From: Dimorphilus gyrociliatus | Lineage: Eukaryota; Annelida; Polychaeta; Dinophilidae | Assembly (NCBI GenBank): GCA_904063045.1 | Contig: CAJFCJ010000042.1 | Location: 1-64,000, forward strand | Length of the DNA stretch: 64,000 nt | Reading direction: 5' to 3' | Shown here: piece after piece, positions 10,955-23,418 of the stretch | Position numbering within the stretch: position 1 is the first letter of the stretch | Layout: every line of letters starts with the position of its first letter | The notes under the pieces: generated by a model | Seen by the model: the letters and a program-made list of their open reading frames with translations, nothing else | What the model was told of the DNA's origin: nothing | Database searches by the model: none | Made by a program: the position numbers and the translations under genes

Positions 10955-12330
10955 CAGTAGTCCGCATAAATTTTGGTACCCCCTAAATTTTGATAGGCCA
11001 GATTTAAAATAACGGTCAAAAAATTTTTTCCACGATAATTGTTTTTATTTGTCTAAATTTATATAGATAAAGAGTAATATTTACGTAATATTGAAAAAAA
11101 ATTGAGAAATGATGATATTTGGGAATATTATTAGCAAAATATTTTGAGTAATTTTCGTGAATTTTATCTTTATTTGGCCGCATTGCATAATTATTGGTAC
11201 AGACACTTGATTTTCAGTTTGTCATTTAAAAAAATGTTGCAAACTGAAATTTTTTTGACTTATTCAATTCTTCAAGTTAAGTTTGTCTATTATTGTCAAT
11301 TTTAATTATATTACTTAATTATTATTGTATTTATTTAACTATGATGTGGAGTAAAGACATTAGGGATCTTGTACTAAGGAAATATAGGGAAATAGGAAAA
11401 GTAAGAGCAACAGCAAGGGTTTTGGGGATGGCAGCACCATCAGTTAGCAATATTCTACGATACAATCCACCAGAACAGGAGAATAGGGGTTGTCCAAAGA
11501 GACTTACAGAGAGAGACATAGGCAGGATGAAAAGAATAATAAAGAAATTGAAAAGAAATAAGGAAAGAGTGATAGCAGGAAAAATTTTACAGGAATTAGA
11601 AGTAGCTGTTAGCCTAGCCATAATACAGAGAGAGCTGAAAAGACAAAATTTCAAGTATAAACAAGTAAGACAAAGACCTGACCTCACATTCAACAATTGC
11701 AAAAGAAGAAAAATGTATTGCCTTAAGATGATCAGTGATAATCTAGACTGGTCTAAAGTAATTTTCACTGACAAGGCTAGATTCTCACTGAGAGGCCCTG
11801 ATGACTTCAGAACATGGACAAATAATGGTGAAAAAGAATTCAGGGTGACGAAAAATATGGGCAGAGGTGGAGTAATGGTTTGGGGACTCATAACATGGGA
11901 TGGAATATTTGAGATAAGGAGGATAAAGAAGAAACTTAATGCTGACAACTATAGCAGTTTTATTGTGGAAGATGTTCTGCCTGTAATAGAAGATATATCA
12001 GCAAAAATGGGGAGGCAGTACATCTTCCAGCAAGACAATGCTGGGTGCCATACTGCTAGGACAACTAAAAGAGCCTTTCAAATGAATGGCATCCACCCTC
12101 TTGATTGGCCAGCAAAGAGTCCTGACCTCAGCCCAATTGAAAACATGTGGCATTTGACCAAAAAACTAGTATATGATGGTCCGCAATTGGAATCTGAAGA
12201 GGAATTATGGAAGAAAATCCAAAAGTGCTGTTATGAGGTCATAAGTAATAATAAGTAATAACGTATAAAACTGATAAAGGGGGTAATGAAATATGGTGGA
12301 TTTTAAATGTATAGATGTAACGAAATACTG
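10955..12330 (+). mobile_element. Tc1-like transposon with an intact transposase frame
   Basis: The ends start CAGTAGTCCG (10955) and, on the other strand, CAGTATTTCG (12330 backward), both flanked by TA (10953-10954; 12331-12332). Both ends carry an ACCCCCT block in inverse orientation (about 10978 and 12280). Length 1376 bp with one long transposase frame. Related end fragments occur at about 31312-31560 and 30050-30330, so the family is dispersed. Confidence 0.8.
11341..12258 (+). CDS. Tc1-family transposase, DD34E
   Basis: 305 residues from ATG 11341 (ATGATGTGG); the frame is open further 5' but has no earlier ATG. Residues about 1-110 form the bipartite paired-like HTH DNA-binding region with a basic patch. 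The catalytic core shows IFTDKARFSL (first Asp), QQDNAGCHTARTT (second Asp) and SPDLSPIENMW (Glu), with 34 residues between the second Asp and the Glu as in Tc1. A GRGGVMVWGL motif precedes the second Asp. No stop or frameshift is seen over the usual family length. It would act in the nucleus by cut-and-paste on the TA-flanked ends. Confidence 0.92.
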   Translation: MMWSKDIRDLVLRKYREIGKVRATARVLGMAAPSVSNILRYNPPEQENRGCPKRLTERDIGRMKRIIKKLKRNKERVIAGKILQELEVAVSLAIIQRELKRQNFKYKQVRQRPDLTFNNCKRRKMYCLKMISDNLDWSKVIFTDKARFSLRGPDDFRTWTNNGEKEFRVTKNMGRGGVMVWGLITWDGIFEIRRIKKKLNADNYSSFIVEDVLPVIEDISAKMGRQYIFQQDNAGCHTARTTKRAFQMNGIHPLDWPAKSPDLSPIENMWHLTKKLVYDGPQLESEEELWKKIQKCCYEVISNNK

Positions 12331-14550
12331 TATATATATTAACGTAAGGTAATTTGGCTCGCTGCCAAATTTAGGCGATGTACCCATTGACTACATAAAT
12401 ATGTTTTTGGTCTAAATGATTTTTAAAACATTCAAATTTCAACAAATTAGTTGTTACAGACATTTCTTTCAAAATGAAGTACCATACACAAATCCGGAGA
12501 ATTTTTAATGCACAAGGGTTAAATTTTTAGCTATTCTAGAGATATATATTAGTATATATACTCTAGAGACAAGCTTCATGTTGGTGGAGGAGGAATGACG
12601 ATATATCCTCAGATAGTGAAGTTTTTATTCAAAGTCTTCCCTCTAACATATCTAGAGAAATTTGCTCTTAACCACCTATGGGATAAAATACAGATATATC
12701 CATTGGGGTCGGACATTTCATTCCGTTGGCCTGGACCTTTCGTCCCTTTTTCCTGGACATTACGTCCCTTTAGCATGGACATTTTTTTAAAGATTGGTTA
12801 GTTTAACCATGTAATTTTTGAACTTTACCATTTTTTTCTATGAAGTACTATTTTCTACCAGTTATCTAAACAGGCTTTTTTCCCTTTTCTTGTTTATGGA
12901 AAAGTCTTCTTAGAATATTTGATTTTTGGCTTATAGAAATAAATGTTTGAAGGCATCAAATATGAATTTAAAAATATCAAAAAGGTTAGGGAGAGATAAG
13001 GGCTAGGATAGTGTTAGGGTATTTGGGGACATTTTCTTTACCTTTGTTACTGTACTCTATCAATTCTAAACTGTTTGGTTCAAGAAAAACAGTATATTCT
13101 TTATTAAGCTTTGTCTAAATATACTATTTAGTTAGATAACTGTACAGGGGTGAGTTCTGTCTCTGTCGTGGGCGACTTTTGTTGATTCGTAATTATTCTC
13201 TAGAATAAGTGATTTTAGCCCATAATTTGAATTTTTGTAATAGTCTAGAATAAATATGGCATATTTAGACATTGAATTTCGAATCTGTGTATTACTTTTT
13301 CGACAAAGTAGTAGATGAATTATTATATTTAAATTTATGAAATATTTGATTCGGTTACAAACTGAAATTGACTAATGGTAGAATTATATAAATATAAAGA
13401 TGTCTTTTATCTAGACAAGTAAGAAATTGGTACTTTTGTCCAATTTTCTGTTATAGTTTTATTTATTAAACCGAAAGCAGAATGTTTAGTTATCAAGTAA
13501 AAATGTTTGTCTATTATACTGTTATCTGTAAAATATAATAATTACACCAACGAGGAAAAGGCAAAAGAAGAAAAAAACAATTGTAAATCTTACTTGTTAT
13601 ACAATCTGTAAGATATGTTGCCATATGACTGCTATCAGTTTGTAAACAAGAGTACTTATAGCTATTAGAGAAATCTTTTAATCTCAAATTTTCAATAATG
13701 TAGAAACGTTTCAAGTTTTCAATAGTTTAATAAAAAATGACTTTTATTTATAACCTTTCTTTTTGCATGGTTAGAATTTTCATCTGACCAACAAATATTT
13801 TTATAACGATTTTTGTATTTAAGCATCACCTTCATACAATCCATTAGTTAGATTAACGCAATTCTTTTATATGAGTGCTACTCAAATAGGGATTAATAAA
13901 TTAGATACCTCCATGTTGAAAGTGTATTTTACATCTTCCATTTCTGGGGTTTTTTCAATATTCATAAAAATTTTTTAGTTTTCTAATCCATCCATTATCA
14001 CGTGACCTTATTTACGACTATCCTATTAAAGATTGCTACAAATGGTAAAATAATAAATATTATTAATATTATATTAAAATAAAAATATTATTTGCAAAGC
14101 GTAAAAATCTATTTTTATTAACAGCTGCTATTTTTATTGTTTATTATATCTGGATTATATTCCTACTAGATTTGGGGCATTTCTATTGGTAGGAAAATGT
14201 TTTAATGATATTTTTCAGTTCACGCAGTGCTGAAGTTAAGGCTAGGAAGCGAAAAGTAGAAAGAATCTTTTTAGTTTAGGGTTAGGGTAAAACACCAAAA
14301 AATGGGCCGCTCTCTCCCATACTCACTAATCGTGAGACCTTAAATTTTTCTCAAAAAATAGCAATAAACAAATAGGAAACCGATTGGAAATAGAAAACGA
14401 TGAAACTTTAAATTAATTTAAAGACGGATTATTATGAAGAATATTTGAAATTATATGTAATTGAAGAGCTGATGAATGTTAAATATTTAATGAGAGAAAG
14501 AGAGAGAGCTAGCCAACAACTAGCCTGACAGATAGACGGAAACAAGGAAA
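12331..14550. other. Long non-coding stretch with repeat fragments only
   Basis: It holds the GGACATTTCGTCC-like repeats at 12711-12784, a TTAGGG-repeat fragment at about 12985-13043 (GGTTAGGGAGAGATAAGGGC then TTGGGGACATTTTC), and a short TTTAGGGTTAGGG tract near 14276-14289. No gene was recognised. Confidence 0.5.
12711..12784 (+). repeat. Four imperfect GGACATTTCGTCC-like units
   Basis: Units GGACATTTCATTCC, GGACCTTTCGTCCC, GGACATTACGTCCC and GGACATTTTT are spaced about 18-20 nt apart. They resemble the reverse complement of the GGGCCGAAATGTCC array next to the MULE copies at 58.0 kb, so this may be a solitary element end. Confidence 0.5.
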
Positions 14551-17225
14551 ATGAATATTTATATGATAATATTTCTGCAATTGTTTCTTTATAATAAAAT
14601 GATGTCAAAAAAGTGTCATAACAAAAACCTTCTATTTAATAAATCTAATGATACTCTCACTGCTTATGATTTTGGATTTTTAAGAGCAACTAACAAAAAA
14701 AATTGGAATTTTCATATTAGATATGACATTAAAAATGCATATGCTTTTTGCAGACATTTTGGTTATAATCCAATATTTGCAATGATAACAACAGATGGTA
14801 TACTTGGAAACAGGAAAGTCAGACAGTTTGTGAATATGTCTGTTTACTTTACAATTCAAAGACAACATTTATTAAGTGTCAGACCATTAGAATCTCGAAA
14901 AATGTAAAAAGGAATAGATTCCAGAATACTTTTAATCGCTAACTTGTTCTTGCTTATCACCCTCCTACAGCAATATCATAAGAAGATTGCATTTATGAAA
15001 GGCTGCACCATGGAAAATTCTTGCTTTTTCATGCAGTATCATAAACCAATACCAATTCAACTTGTACAAATAACCTGTGAAATTACAGGTGAATAGCAAT
15101 TGAGTAATTATTAGAAATACTCATTTAAGCATTTTCGAACTTTAAAAGCTGGTTCTCTAACTTCACAAACCCAAGTTCGTTTGGAAAAGACAAGCGAAAG
15201 TGATAAGTGGATCTTCGGACAAATATTCGTAAATATATCGGGTATGGAGAGACCAGTCTATTCCGGAAACAGAAACAAAGACTTTATATGGAAGAGACTT
15301 TGTAAACATTTGGGTTACGACGATTTCAATTACCTATTAGATTTATACAGACATGTAGAAAAACCACCATCTTATACAGTAGTTCATCGCAAAGTTCGCA
15401 AAGATGAAATTTTCTTGTAAGGATCATAGATCAAATCAGTTAATTCGAGATTAATCATCTCTCTCTTTAGCAATCCTTCACCAAAACCTAACCGATATAC
15501 ACTAGCGTTAAAGTGCTTTAAGAAGACTTTACACTGTAAAAAACAGAGAGAGAAGCAGAGAAACATATATTTATTTTCTTGAACGCTTGAATAAAAATAT
15601 CAATTTATTGCAGATATCTTTGCTAGGGCCATTGATATAGATGAATCATCTTTTCAATTATATCTTAGAGATAACAAAGAAAATTTTATCATTTCTAAAA
15701 ATCACACTAGAAACAATGCTATCTGTAAAGAAAGTGAATTTTATCTGCAAGCTGCAGTTAAATTTCCAATATCCATATATAGAGTCCACATCTTGAATGG
15801 AAATATAACTAGTAAAAATACTTTAAATAACTTTAGTAGTATTATCTGTTCAAAAGAGGAATTAGAAGGTAGTGAATACTATTTTTATGAATAAATTTAC
15901 ATATCATTAATATTCAAAAGATTTGTCAATCGTGCCCAAACCACCGAGCAGCGGAGCTTTTTTTCCAAAATATGCATTTCTACGAAGGAATCAGATACAA
16001 TTTTATTTCATTTGGTTATTTTTATCCAATTTTTAAACCAGCACATTTGAAAGATATGATCTGCTATCATATTTGCAAAATGCAGTCATTGATGGTTGCC
16101 CATCGATCTTGCTACGTACAACCATTCGGTGCTTCATTGGTATGAAAAAAAAATTTTTTTTCCTCCTTTCTTCCCTTTATCACTTTTCTTTTTGTTTTTT
16201 TTCTTTTAAGAGAGGCGGTATTTTTTGTGATTGGTTCTCTTGTAAATTTCAATCATACACACCACGTAAAGCCTTTCTAGCAAAGACAAATTGTATACCG
16301 TCACTTGAGGATGATGGTTTGTATTGTGTTTTTTTGCTATTTCAAAAAGGAGGGATAAATAATTCTTCTCTCTCTTCTTTTTATTTTAGTTAGGTTATAT
16401 TACGCAAAATCAGCCTATTTCTCAATCAACAATTCCTATACATCTGAACATTCAATTAAAGGATTTCTTGCAATTTTTAATAGTTTTGATTGGATATTTA
16501 TAGGCTATATTAATATGGAAAGCACTCAAAATCTGTGTTCAAGTTTTGGTTTTTCATACGGAACTATAGTTGATATTACTTCGATTGATATAATACCAGA
16601 ACGAAATAGAAAGGTTTTATGCGATCTATTGGTTTTTGCAAATGGTCGTAGAGGAGGACAGGAAGATTATAATCTAGTCATATATGATATTTGCTATTTC
16701 TTCTTTTCGAAATCCTACTTTTACATCAATGCGTATATTTCAACATGTGAAGTGAATAGTATGAATGTTGCTAATTTTCCAACAATTCACTTTATTTTTA
16801 CTCAATTATACATTCAATCTGTGATTAATAAAAACATAAATGATAAAAGGAAAAATATAACAATTTTAAGTAATTATTTACAATTTATTTAAAGCGGAAG
16901 TAGAATTTGTTTGTCGTTGTTGATAAACCAGTCTTGAAACGTAGTGATTTTGGTAAATATCCAGTTAAATATTCATTATTATCTAATAGAAGTTCTTATC
17001 TACCTCTCCTTTTGGTTAGCTAAACCTAGCATAATTAACTATTTACCAACAATAACAATGTTCTTTTTGCAGTCCACTGAAGTAAGTGAAACAGAACGCA
17101 ATTACATATTATCCAGAATATCTCAGGAATTTGAAATGTTTAGTTATCTCAGTTCAATGGCTTTTATATGTTTCAACATCATATATATCAGTTACGATCG
17201 GAATATTTCAGACACTTTGATGTAA
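14551..17225 (+). pseudogene. Multi-exon gene with LCxxLGY (SRCR-like) and F5/8C-like modules, partly frame-disrupted
   Basis: Exon-like blocks with good splice sites: 14551-about 14900, about 14975-15090, 15152-15418, about 15477-15535, about 15615-15870, about 15954-16130, about 16209-16321, 16390-16748 and 17072-17225. Modules repeat a Cys-containing xxCxxxGY motif (AFCRHFGYNP, RLCKHLGYDD, LCSSFGFSYG) that recalls scavenger-receptor Cys-rich domains, although the usual cysteine set is incomplete. The first exon begins with a hydrophobic leader. Most introns are phase 1, as in the 8.3-kb gene. Frame shifts are needed near 14815, at a T run near 15958-15964 and near 16910. This is either a recent pseudogene or an active gene with homopolymer errors. 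The SRCR name is tentative. Confidence 0.5.
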
Positions 17226-17439
17226 TTTTAAAATGGTCTACTTAATACTTTCCAATTATCTTACTTAATCTGTAAACTTTCATTGTAAATACTTTTATTC
17301 GGTTTTGTCAATTCATTACAAAATTATTTTGATGCAGGCAACTGCAAGTCAGGTCTACATGGTCCAATTAACAAAAAATTATTGAATTTTTAGTGCTTGA
17401 GAAGGTCTCTTCAAAGAATATTTAACATGATTAAAATGC

Positions 17440-18055
17440 TTTTTTGGGAATGAAACTCTAAGTGAAGATTTGCTAAAAAAGCGGATATCTGACATAAAAA
17501 AGGAAGGAAAAATTTTGGTGACTTGCCAAGATCTGGTTGCCAAAAGATATTTATAATCAAAATAGAGAAGCAATCAATAGGTTTGTAAGGGAAGATCAAA
17601 CTACATCTCAGAGAGGGCTGCTTTGATCTATAAACATACCTCATCTCCATCTGAAAAAAAAAATGAAAATGGTTAATCAGCTGAGAAGTGAATATGTACT
17701 ATTTTCTGGGACTGTTCAGGCTAAATCCATGAGGAATTTATGGACTACGGTGAAACAATTAGCTATGCGTAATATGCGGAGACCTTGAGGGGGTTAAGGA
17801 AGAGATTGCATAGGATAAGGCCTGGAAAGCAGATTATTTATGCATGACAATGCCAGACCCATACCAGTCTGTACACAACAGCTTTCATAAGAAATTAGGG
17901 ATGGTCTATATGTCCGTATCCTCCATACAACCCTGATTTGGTCCCATCTGATTATTACCTGTTTGGACAACCAAAAGATCATATCAGGGAATTTCTTAGG
18001 AGAAAACCATCCTCCTTAGCAGCCAACCAAATGGCAGATATGTATAAGTAATAGA
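17440..18055 (+). pseudogene. Mariner-type transposase remnant
   Basis: Pieces in shifting frames show mariner hallmarks: LSEDLLKKRI in the N-terminal region, MHDNARP around the second catalytic Asp (about 17842), and PYNPDLVPSDYYLFGQPKDH (about 17925-17985) for the third. Several stops and frameshifts separate the blocks. Not functional. Confidence 0.8.
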
Positions 18056-18198
18056 GGGAACTATTAAAAAAATAATAGTTAGTTTTTCTAGAGTTGACTA
18101 TAGGAAATCATATTAGAAAAACATCGTTAAAATTAGTTAACTATTATAAGTAAACACACAAAATGTATGAAATATCCCGATTGTACGTAATATATAGT

Positions 18199-18540
18199 AC
18201 TGAAAGAAATGTTTCATACCACTGTATACCACAAAAGCCAATCCTCCATATGCCCCCTATAAAATCTGATCTATGAGTAGTCTATGAAGACTACTCAATG
18301 AATTAATATTATACCTGTCTAAATATTCATTGGCTTGACATTTTCAAAAAATTATACATACTGACCACAATATGTAAATAATTTTTAAACTACTAGAGTT
18401 GGAAAATATCTAAAAATTACTTATAAAGCTAGACAAAATTTCCTACATTGTAGTAAAATTTTGTAATAAAAAATGCCATTGATTACCCTTCAAAAAAGCC
18501 CTTACCAAACAAGTCACTGGTATGAAACATTTCTTTCAGT
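18199..18540. mobile_element. Short element with perfect 23-bp inverted ends (MITE-like)
   Basis: ACTGAAAGAAATGTTTCATA-CCA at 18199-18221 is matched exactly by its reverse complement at 18518-18540. The 296-bp interior is AT-rich and non-coding. It lies right after the mariner remnant, so it may be that element's non-autonomous relative or its end. No clear target duplication is seen. Confidence 0.65.
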
Positions 18541-18658
18541 CCTGAAAAAGGAAAGGTTAGTAATTGTTTTCTTTCTCTCTCTCTCACTCCTCTTCCTTTC
18601 TACCCTGAATAGAAAAGAAATCAAATATTCAAGATAACCCCAATCGACTGCAATCACT

Positions 18659-21600
18659 ATGGATATCTTGTTATTTGCCAGAAACTACAAAGTACTTATT
18701 CAAATTTGTATTCAATTAAATGCAGTATTCTTTCTTCAATTATCTTCTTGCTTACAGAAAAAGTTGTAGTTGAACATTTTTTCTTTCAAAACTCGTTTTT
18801 GAACAGTATAATATTGAACAATCAACAATTAAATGAATTAAATAACTACAATGATACAACCAGCGTAATATTCTTTTGTAAAATTAGTAAGGTTTTCATC
18901 AATAGAATTTACGTTTGTGATGGAAATTTCAATTGCCGAAATGGAGAAGACGAAATCAATTGCAATTTACAATCTCAAGTATTTTTTTATTGTTTTACAT
19001 AATCAATCGATTAGTTATCATTCGGTCTGCGATTTTATTAACAATTGCCCTGATAAGTCGGACGAAAAATTCTGTGGTAAGAACAATTAATTCATTTTAC
19101 CTATAGTTCAATTTCTATCTTGGTTTCTGTCAACAACACCATTTTAACTCTCTTTCTAAATCCTTGTTTATCTTTCTAATAGAGATAGAGACAAATGAAA
19201 AGGAAGGAAAATATTTAAAGTTTAGTATCTGATATCAGAAATATCCTTACAATATCTTATTCAATCGTCTGACAGATCTTGTCAAAATGGCGAGATGAAA
19301 AACAAGGAATTATTTTGTGATAATGAAGTTAACTGCTTTGATAAAAGTGACGAAAAATGTCAAAAAGACAAGAATAACCAAATTATAGAATCAGCAGATG
19401 ACGGAAATTGTTCAATACTATTCAATTCGTTAGATTTACTAAAGCAGAGAGATTTTTCTGGAGGTCGTTGTGAGATTAGAAATTGCTCTTACGGCGAATA
19501 TCTTTGTCACAGGGATAATTATTGCATTTCTATTGAACAATTTTGCGATGGTATTTTTCATTGCTTCCAAGGAGATGATGAATTAAATTGCGGTATATTA
19601 TTTTGTTTGTTTGTACAAATTCATACTATCGCTCTGCGATCGTTTATCTCTTTTGCAGATGAATTTTTCCCTATGTTTGTATTTTCTTGTAGGAATTCAG
19701 TGAAATATATCATAGTTGAAAGAGTATGCGATGGTATTGTGAATTGTTTGAATGGTGACGATGAACAATTTTGCATAGTACCAAAAATCTATCACATGGG
19801 CTGTAAAAGTAAAATGCATTTCGAACTTAATTGCAAATTCAATGAAGATAATTATTTCAAAAGACCACATTTTGTTGAAACTAAAGTTTTAAAAGATTTT
19901 GAACTCTTCCATAGAATCTTTATAGATGGTGGACCAATTTCAAACTATTTACGCTTCTCTTCAAGATTCTTGAAAGCTTTAGATATATCTAACAATTTTT
20001 ATATAAATTCAACGGTTAAACTAAGTGGACATCTAGTTCATTTAACTTTGACAAACAATAGTCTAAAAACAATGTTGTGGTTTGACAAACAGCCACTAGG
20101 CCTACTGCAATTTTTGAATATTTCAAACAATCCGATAGAGACTTTAGACTTTTTAGAGAGATTAGTTGCAAAAGAACTCAGATACTTTGATATATCTTTT
20201 ACGAAAATAACATTGATAGGTAAAAATTACTTTAAACAGATATCAAAATTAGTCACATTAATCCTATCAAACTGTCAATTAATGAGAATTGAAAAGAAAT
20301 CTTTCTACCAGTTAACAATGATACATTATATAGACATTGTAAATTTGAAAATATCAAAGGATTCATTCCTTACAGTACTCAATGATCTAAGGAATAAAGT
20401 TGAAATGATGAAAAGCAATAATCCAGATTTTTGCTGTTTATCCTACGATTACACGAAAGAATTAGTCTGTGAGACTACGTTTACAAATATTAAAACCTGC
20501 GGAAGGATGTTAACCTTTCCCAGCGCTCAAATTGCTTTTTGGTTCTTTAGTATTGTAGGCTTAATTGGGAATTTTTTATCAGTAATACTACTCTTAACTT
20601 TTAAACAAAAATTTAGATACATAAAAGTCTGTTGGCTATCCACTTCCATTACAATAACGTGCTACTTCCTGTTTGTATCATTTACAAATCAGTATTACGG
20701 TAATTATTTCGTAATACATTACGATGTTTGGAAAGATAGCTTCCTCTGCCAATCAATTGGAACAATTATGACATTTACCATACTACTCTCGTCATTTTCA
20801 TTGCTGTTTATTGCAATTGAGAGATATTTATTATTAACTGAATCGCAGTATTCGTTACAATTGCAGGAGAATAGAGTGTTTACAGTTCCGTTTGTACTCA
20901 TACTATTGGTTGCAATTTCCTGTTTTCCATATGTGTTTAAAAATGTAAAATTTATGAATTTTGTGAATTTTTTGAACATTTTGAATTTTTGTAGAAAATT
21001 CGCAATTATTCGGCAATTTGTTTCAACATTTTCGTTAAACGAAAAAATGATGAATTGAATTGGATTTTTGATGTTTTTTTCAATGTGATCTTGAATCCGT
21101 TTCTAATCATTTTAATGGTGTTCTTTAATCAAATTTCATTAAGATTTGTAAGGAATTCTCGTAATAAATTAATAAAGAAGAGAGCCATGATTACATTGCA
21201 CAAATATGACATATTCATTGAAAGCTTAATTGCCTTGTTTATTTGGTCTTGCTATTCCTTTCTCAGTCAGTGTACCTTAATTATTCTTTATAGTTTTATC
21301 TTCTCTCTATCTCTCTTCTTTTAGATATCTACTCATTTCTAAGAGATATCTATTTGACGGACGATGCCTATATTTTAATTACCAGTTTTCTTTTACCAAT
21401 TTACCCTATTACCGATCAAATCCTTTTATTTAATTCAATCATTATTAGACAGAAAAAGTATACAATTTTAGTGCAGAAATACAAGAGGTAGCAATTTATC
21501 TCAAATTGAATTAAAGAACCTTGACCTTTTCTTTGCTTGCATGTTCCACTTTCTAGATGTACTTACAAGTATCAAATGCAAAGAAAGCTAAAGAAACAAT

Positions 21601-22084
21601 GTAAGTGTACTGTTCAAATTCACAAACAAAATTTTTCTCTCCTCATCTTCTTCTTCCCTTTCAGACAATGCAATCTTAAAATCCCTTGACAGTGTCTATC
21701 TTATCTACTTTGATCAGAAAATGTGGATGAAAGAATTTAAATTAAAAACTTCAAAGATATCAACTGAGTTTTTTCTATTGGTGAAAATAGTAAAGAAACT
21801 AACCCAAATATTCTTCACTTTACATTATAACAATTCATCTTTAAACGGAAAAATAATTATTGAAGATTTTTACGTAAATTCAAAAATATATTTTTTCCGT
21901 CTTTACCAGTTTTGTTTATTTGTTTCTTTTTTTTTTTAATTTTTTTTAGAAACAACCTTCATTTATTTCCATCTTCATTAGTATGGAAAATATACACAAG
22001 AAAAAGAATATAAACGTTCAAAAAGATATTTTATCTTTGGGAAATCTGTCAAAAAAGATTTTACAAGAATATTCTTATATTTAA
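18659..22084 (+). CDS. LDLa-LRR rhodopsin-class receptor (LGR/relaxin-receptor-like) with a kinase-like C-terminal tail
   Basis: The ectodomain has about five LDLa modules (near 18890, 19040, 19300, 19490, 19690), each with the acidic DE box, then LRRs (about 19930-20380) and a Cys-rich hinge. TM1 has GLIGNF (about 20560), TM3 ends IAIERY (E-R-Y at 20819-20827), and the TM3 Cys (FLCQSIG) can pair with a loop-2 Cys (SAICFN). Supported splices: 19183-19219, 19276-19592, 19659-20932, 20995-21271, 21325-21487, 21557-21600, 21665-21908, 21950-22084; phases agree through TM7. After TM7 the frame continues into a kinase C-lobe-like region: hinge VYLIYF, LHYNNSSLNGK where HRD would be, then DILSLGNL like DVxSxG. 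The HRD Asp and DFG are not evident, so it would be a pseudokinase. The 5' end (start, LDLa1-LDLa2 join) and the last exon (one frameshift near 22000) are unresolved. Confidence 0.7.
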
Positions 22085-23418
22085 TATGAATACAAATTAT
22101 CAATTCATCAATTTTACTGTATCTGTCTTTACAGAGAGAGAGAGAGAGAGAGACAGAAAGAAAGAGAGAGAAAGAGAGAGGATAATTCTTATCTACCCCG
22201 ACTATAATTTATACCTGATATAACACTGTCTAACCTATTTTTAAACTAAAGTTAGCTATACCCAAATCATTATTTATATACAATAGTTACGTATTCCTCT
22301 TCAAAGAAATTTATGGTCACATGATAAATTATTTCATTTTAAATCTCACGAATTGTATTCAGATCTGTGATAGACTGTTTACTATTAAGCAAACTAAAGC
22401 CAAAGTTTCTTCCCATTAGCTGTTAATATAGTGACATTGATACTAAAGATAAACAGTATAATATCTTTTTCTTTAAACTCATCTCTCCGCCTACTCCACT
22501 ATGCCAAATGAGATTTAATAAAATCATATTAAATATAGATGGCAGCATCATCGTTTTATCCTAAAAAGAGGAACTTTGGCTAATTGTACCCATTGTGGTA
22601 CCCATGAAATTATAGCCATTTGACTTCTTAATAGTAATGAAAAGCATATGTAATACTAAGAAAATGATAATAAAGAAACATTTAATAATGAAAGGTGTAA
22701 AATATAGAAAAAATATTTGACATCTGGGAAAAATTATAGACTTGGAAGGCTATTGGCCCACTGCCAATTAACAAATTAACAGTTTTTGAATCCTGTTCAC
22801 TAAATAAAAAAGTATCCACAAAAAAATTTTGGCCTATATTATTAAGAATAGTTTATTGACTTATAGAAAATGCAAGAATAAATAATGTATTTACATATGA
22901 CAATTTTATACTTTAGAGTGGAATTGTCTTGATAAAAGTGATGAAGATTCAAGCTTCTGCCTTCAAATTGATAGATTCCAAATTCTTGAGTAATTGTCAT
23001 TCGTGTCATTACACTTTTGTCAGAGTAGATAGAACTAAGACAAGTACTAATCAATCATTTACAATAATTATGAAAAATCTTAATAATTTCAAATCTTAAG
23101 AGATATATATAGATATATATATATAGTAGTATTAAGGATTGGTAAGATAGGATTTCTCAAAACCCCTTAGTAATTTTTAGAGTATAGGCCTAAAAAATAT
23201 AAACCTTTATTATTTTAAAAGAGATTGAAAATATCCAAAAGCTGACATGTGTAGCCTTGTATATGATTCTATGGGAAATTTACAGTCAAATGATAGAAAA
23301 TCAAATTCAGTAATTTCAAATTTCTCTAGAAATTAAATTTCTATTTATGTCATACTATATTGAGCCTAAACTAAATATTAGATGCAATAAAGACCATGAA
23401 GGTAGGTGAGCAGTTAGG
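22085..23418. other. Intergenic with a GA microsatellite, otherwise nothing recognised
   Basis: Apart from the (GA)n tract at 22133-22181 and a short GATATATA tract near 23101-23126, I see no gene or element end. Confidence 0.4.
22133..22181 (+). repeat. (GA)n microsatellite, imperfect
   Basis: About 49 nt of GA repeats interrupted by CAG and AAA. It lies just after the receptor gene. Confidence 0.9.

Noticed and set aside
11331-11948. 205-codon minus-strand frame across the Tc1 gene
   Set aside because: It is the antisense of the clearly coding DD34E transposase.
12595-12801. 68-codon frame over the GGACATT repeats
   Set aside because: It is the translation of a simple repeat block with no family resemblance.
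20719-20979. 86-codon minus-strand frame in the receptor gene
   Set aside because: Shadow of the TM3-TM4 coding region.
20933-21060. Apparent frameshift between TM4 and TM5 of the receptor
   Set aside because: A 62-nt GT/AG intron (20933-20994) restores the frame and brings in the loop-2 cysteine, so no defect is needed.
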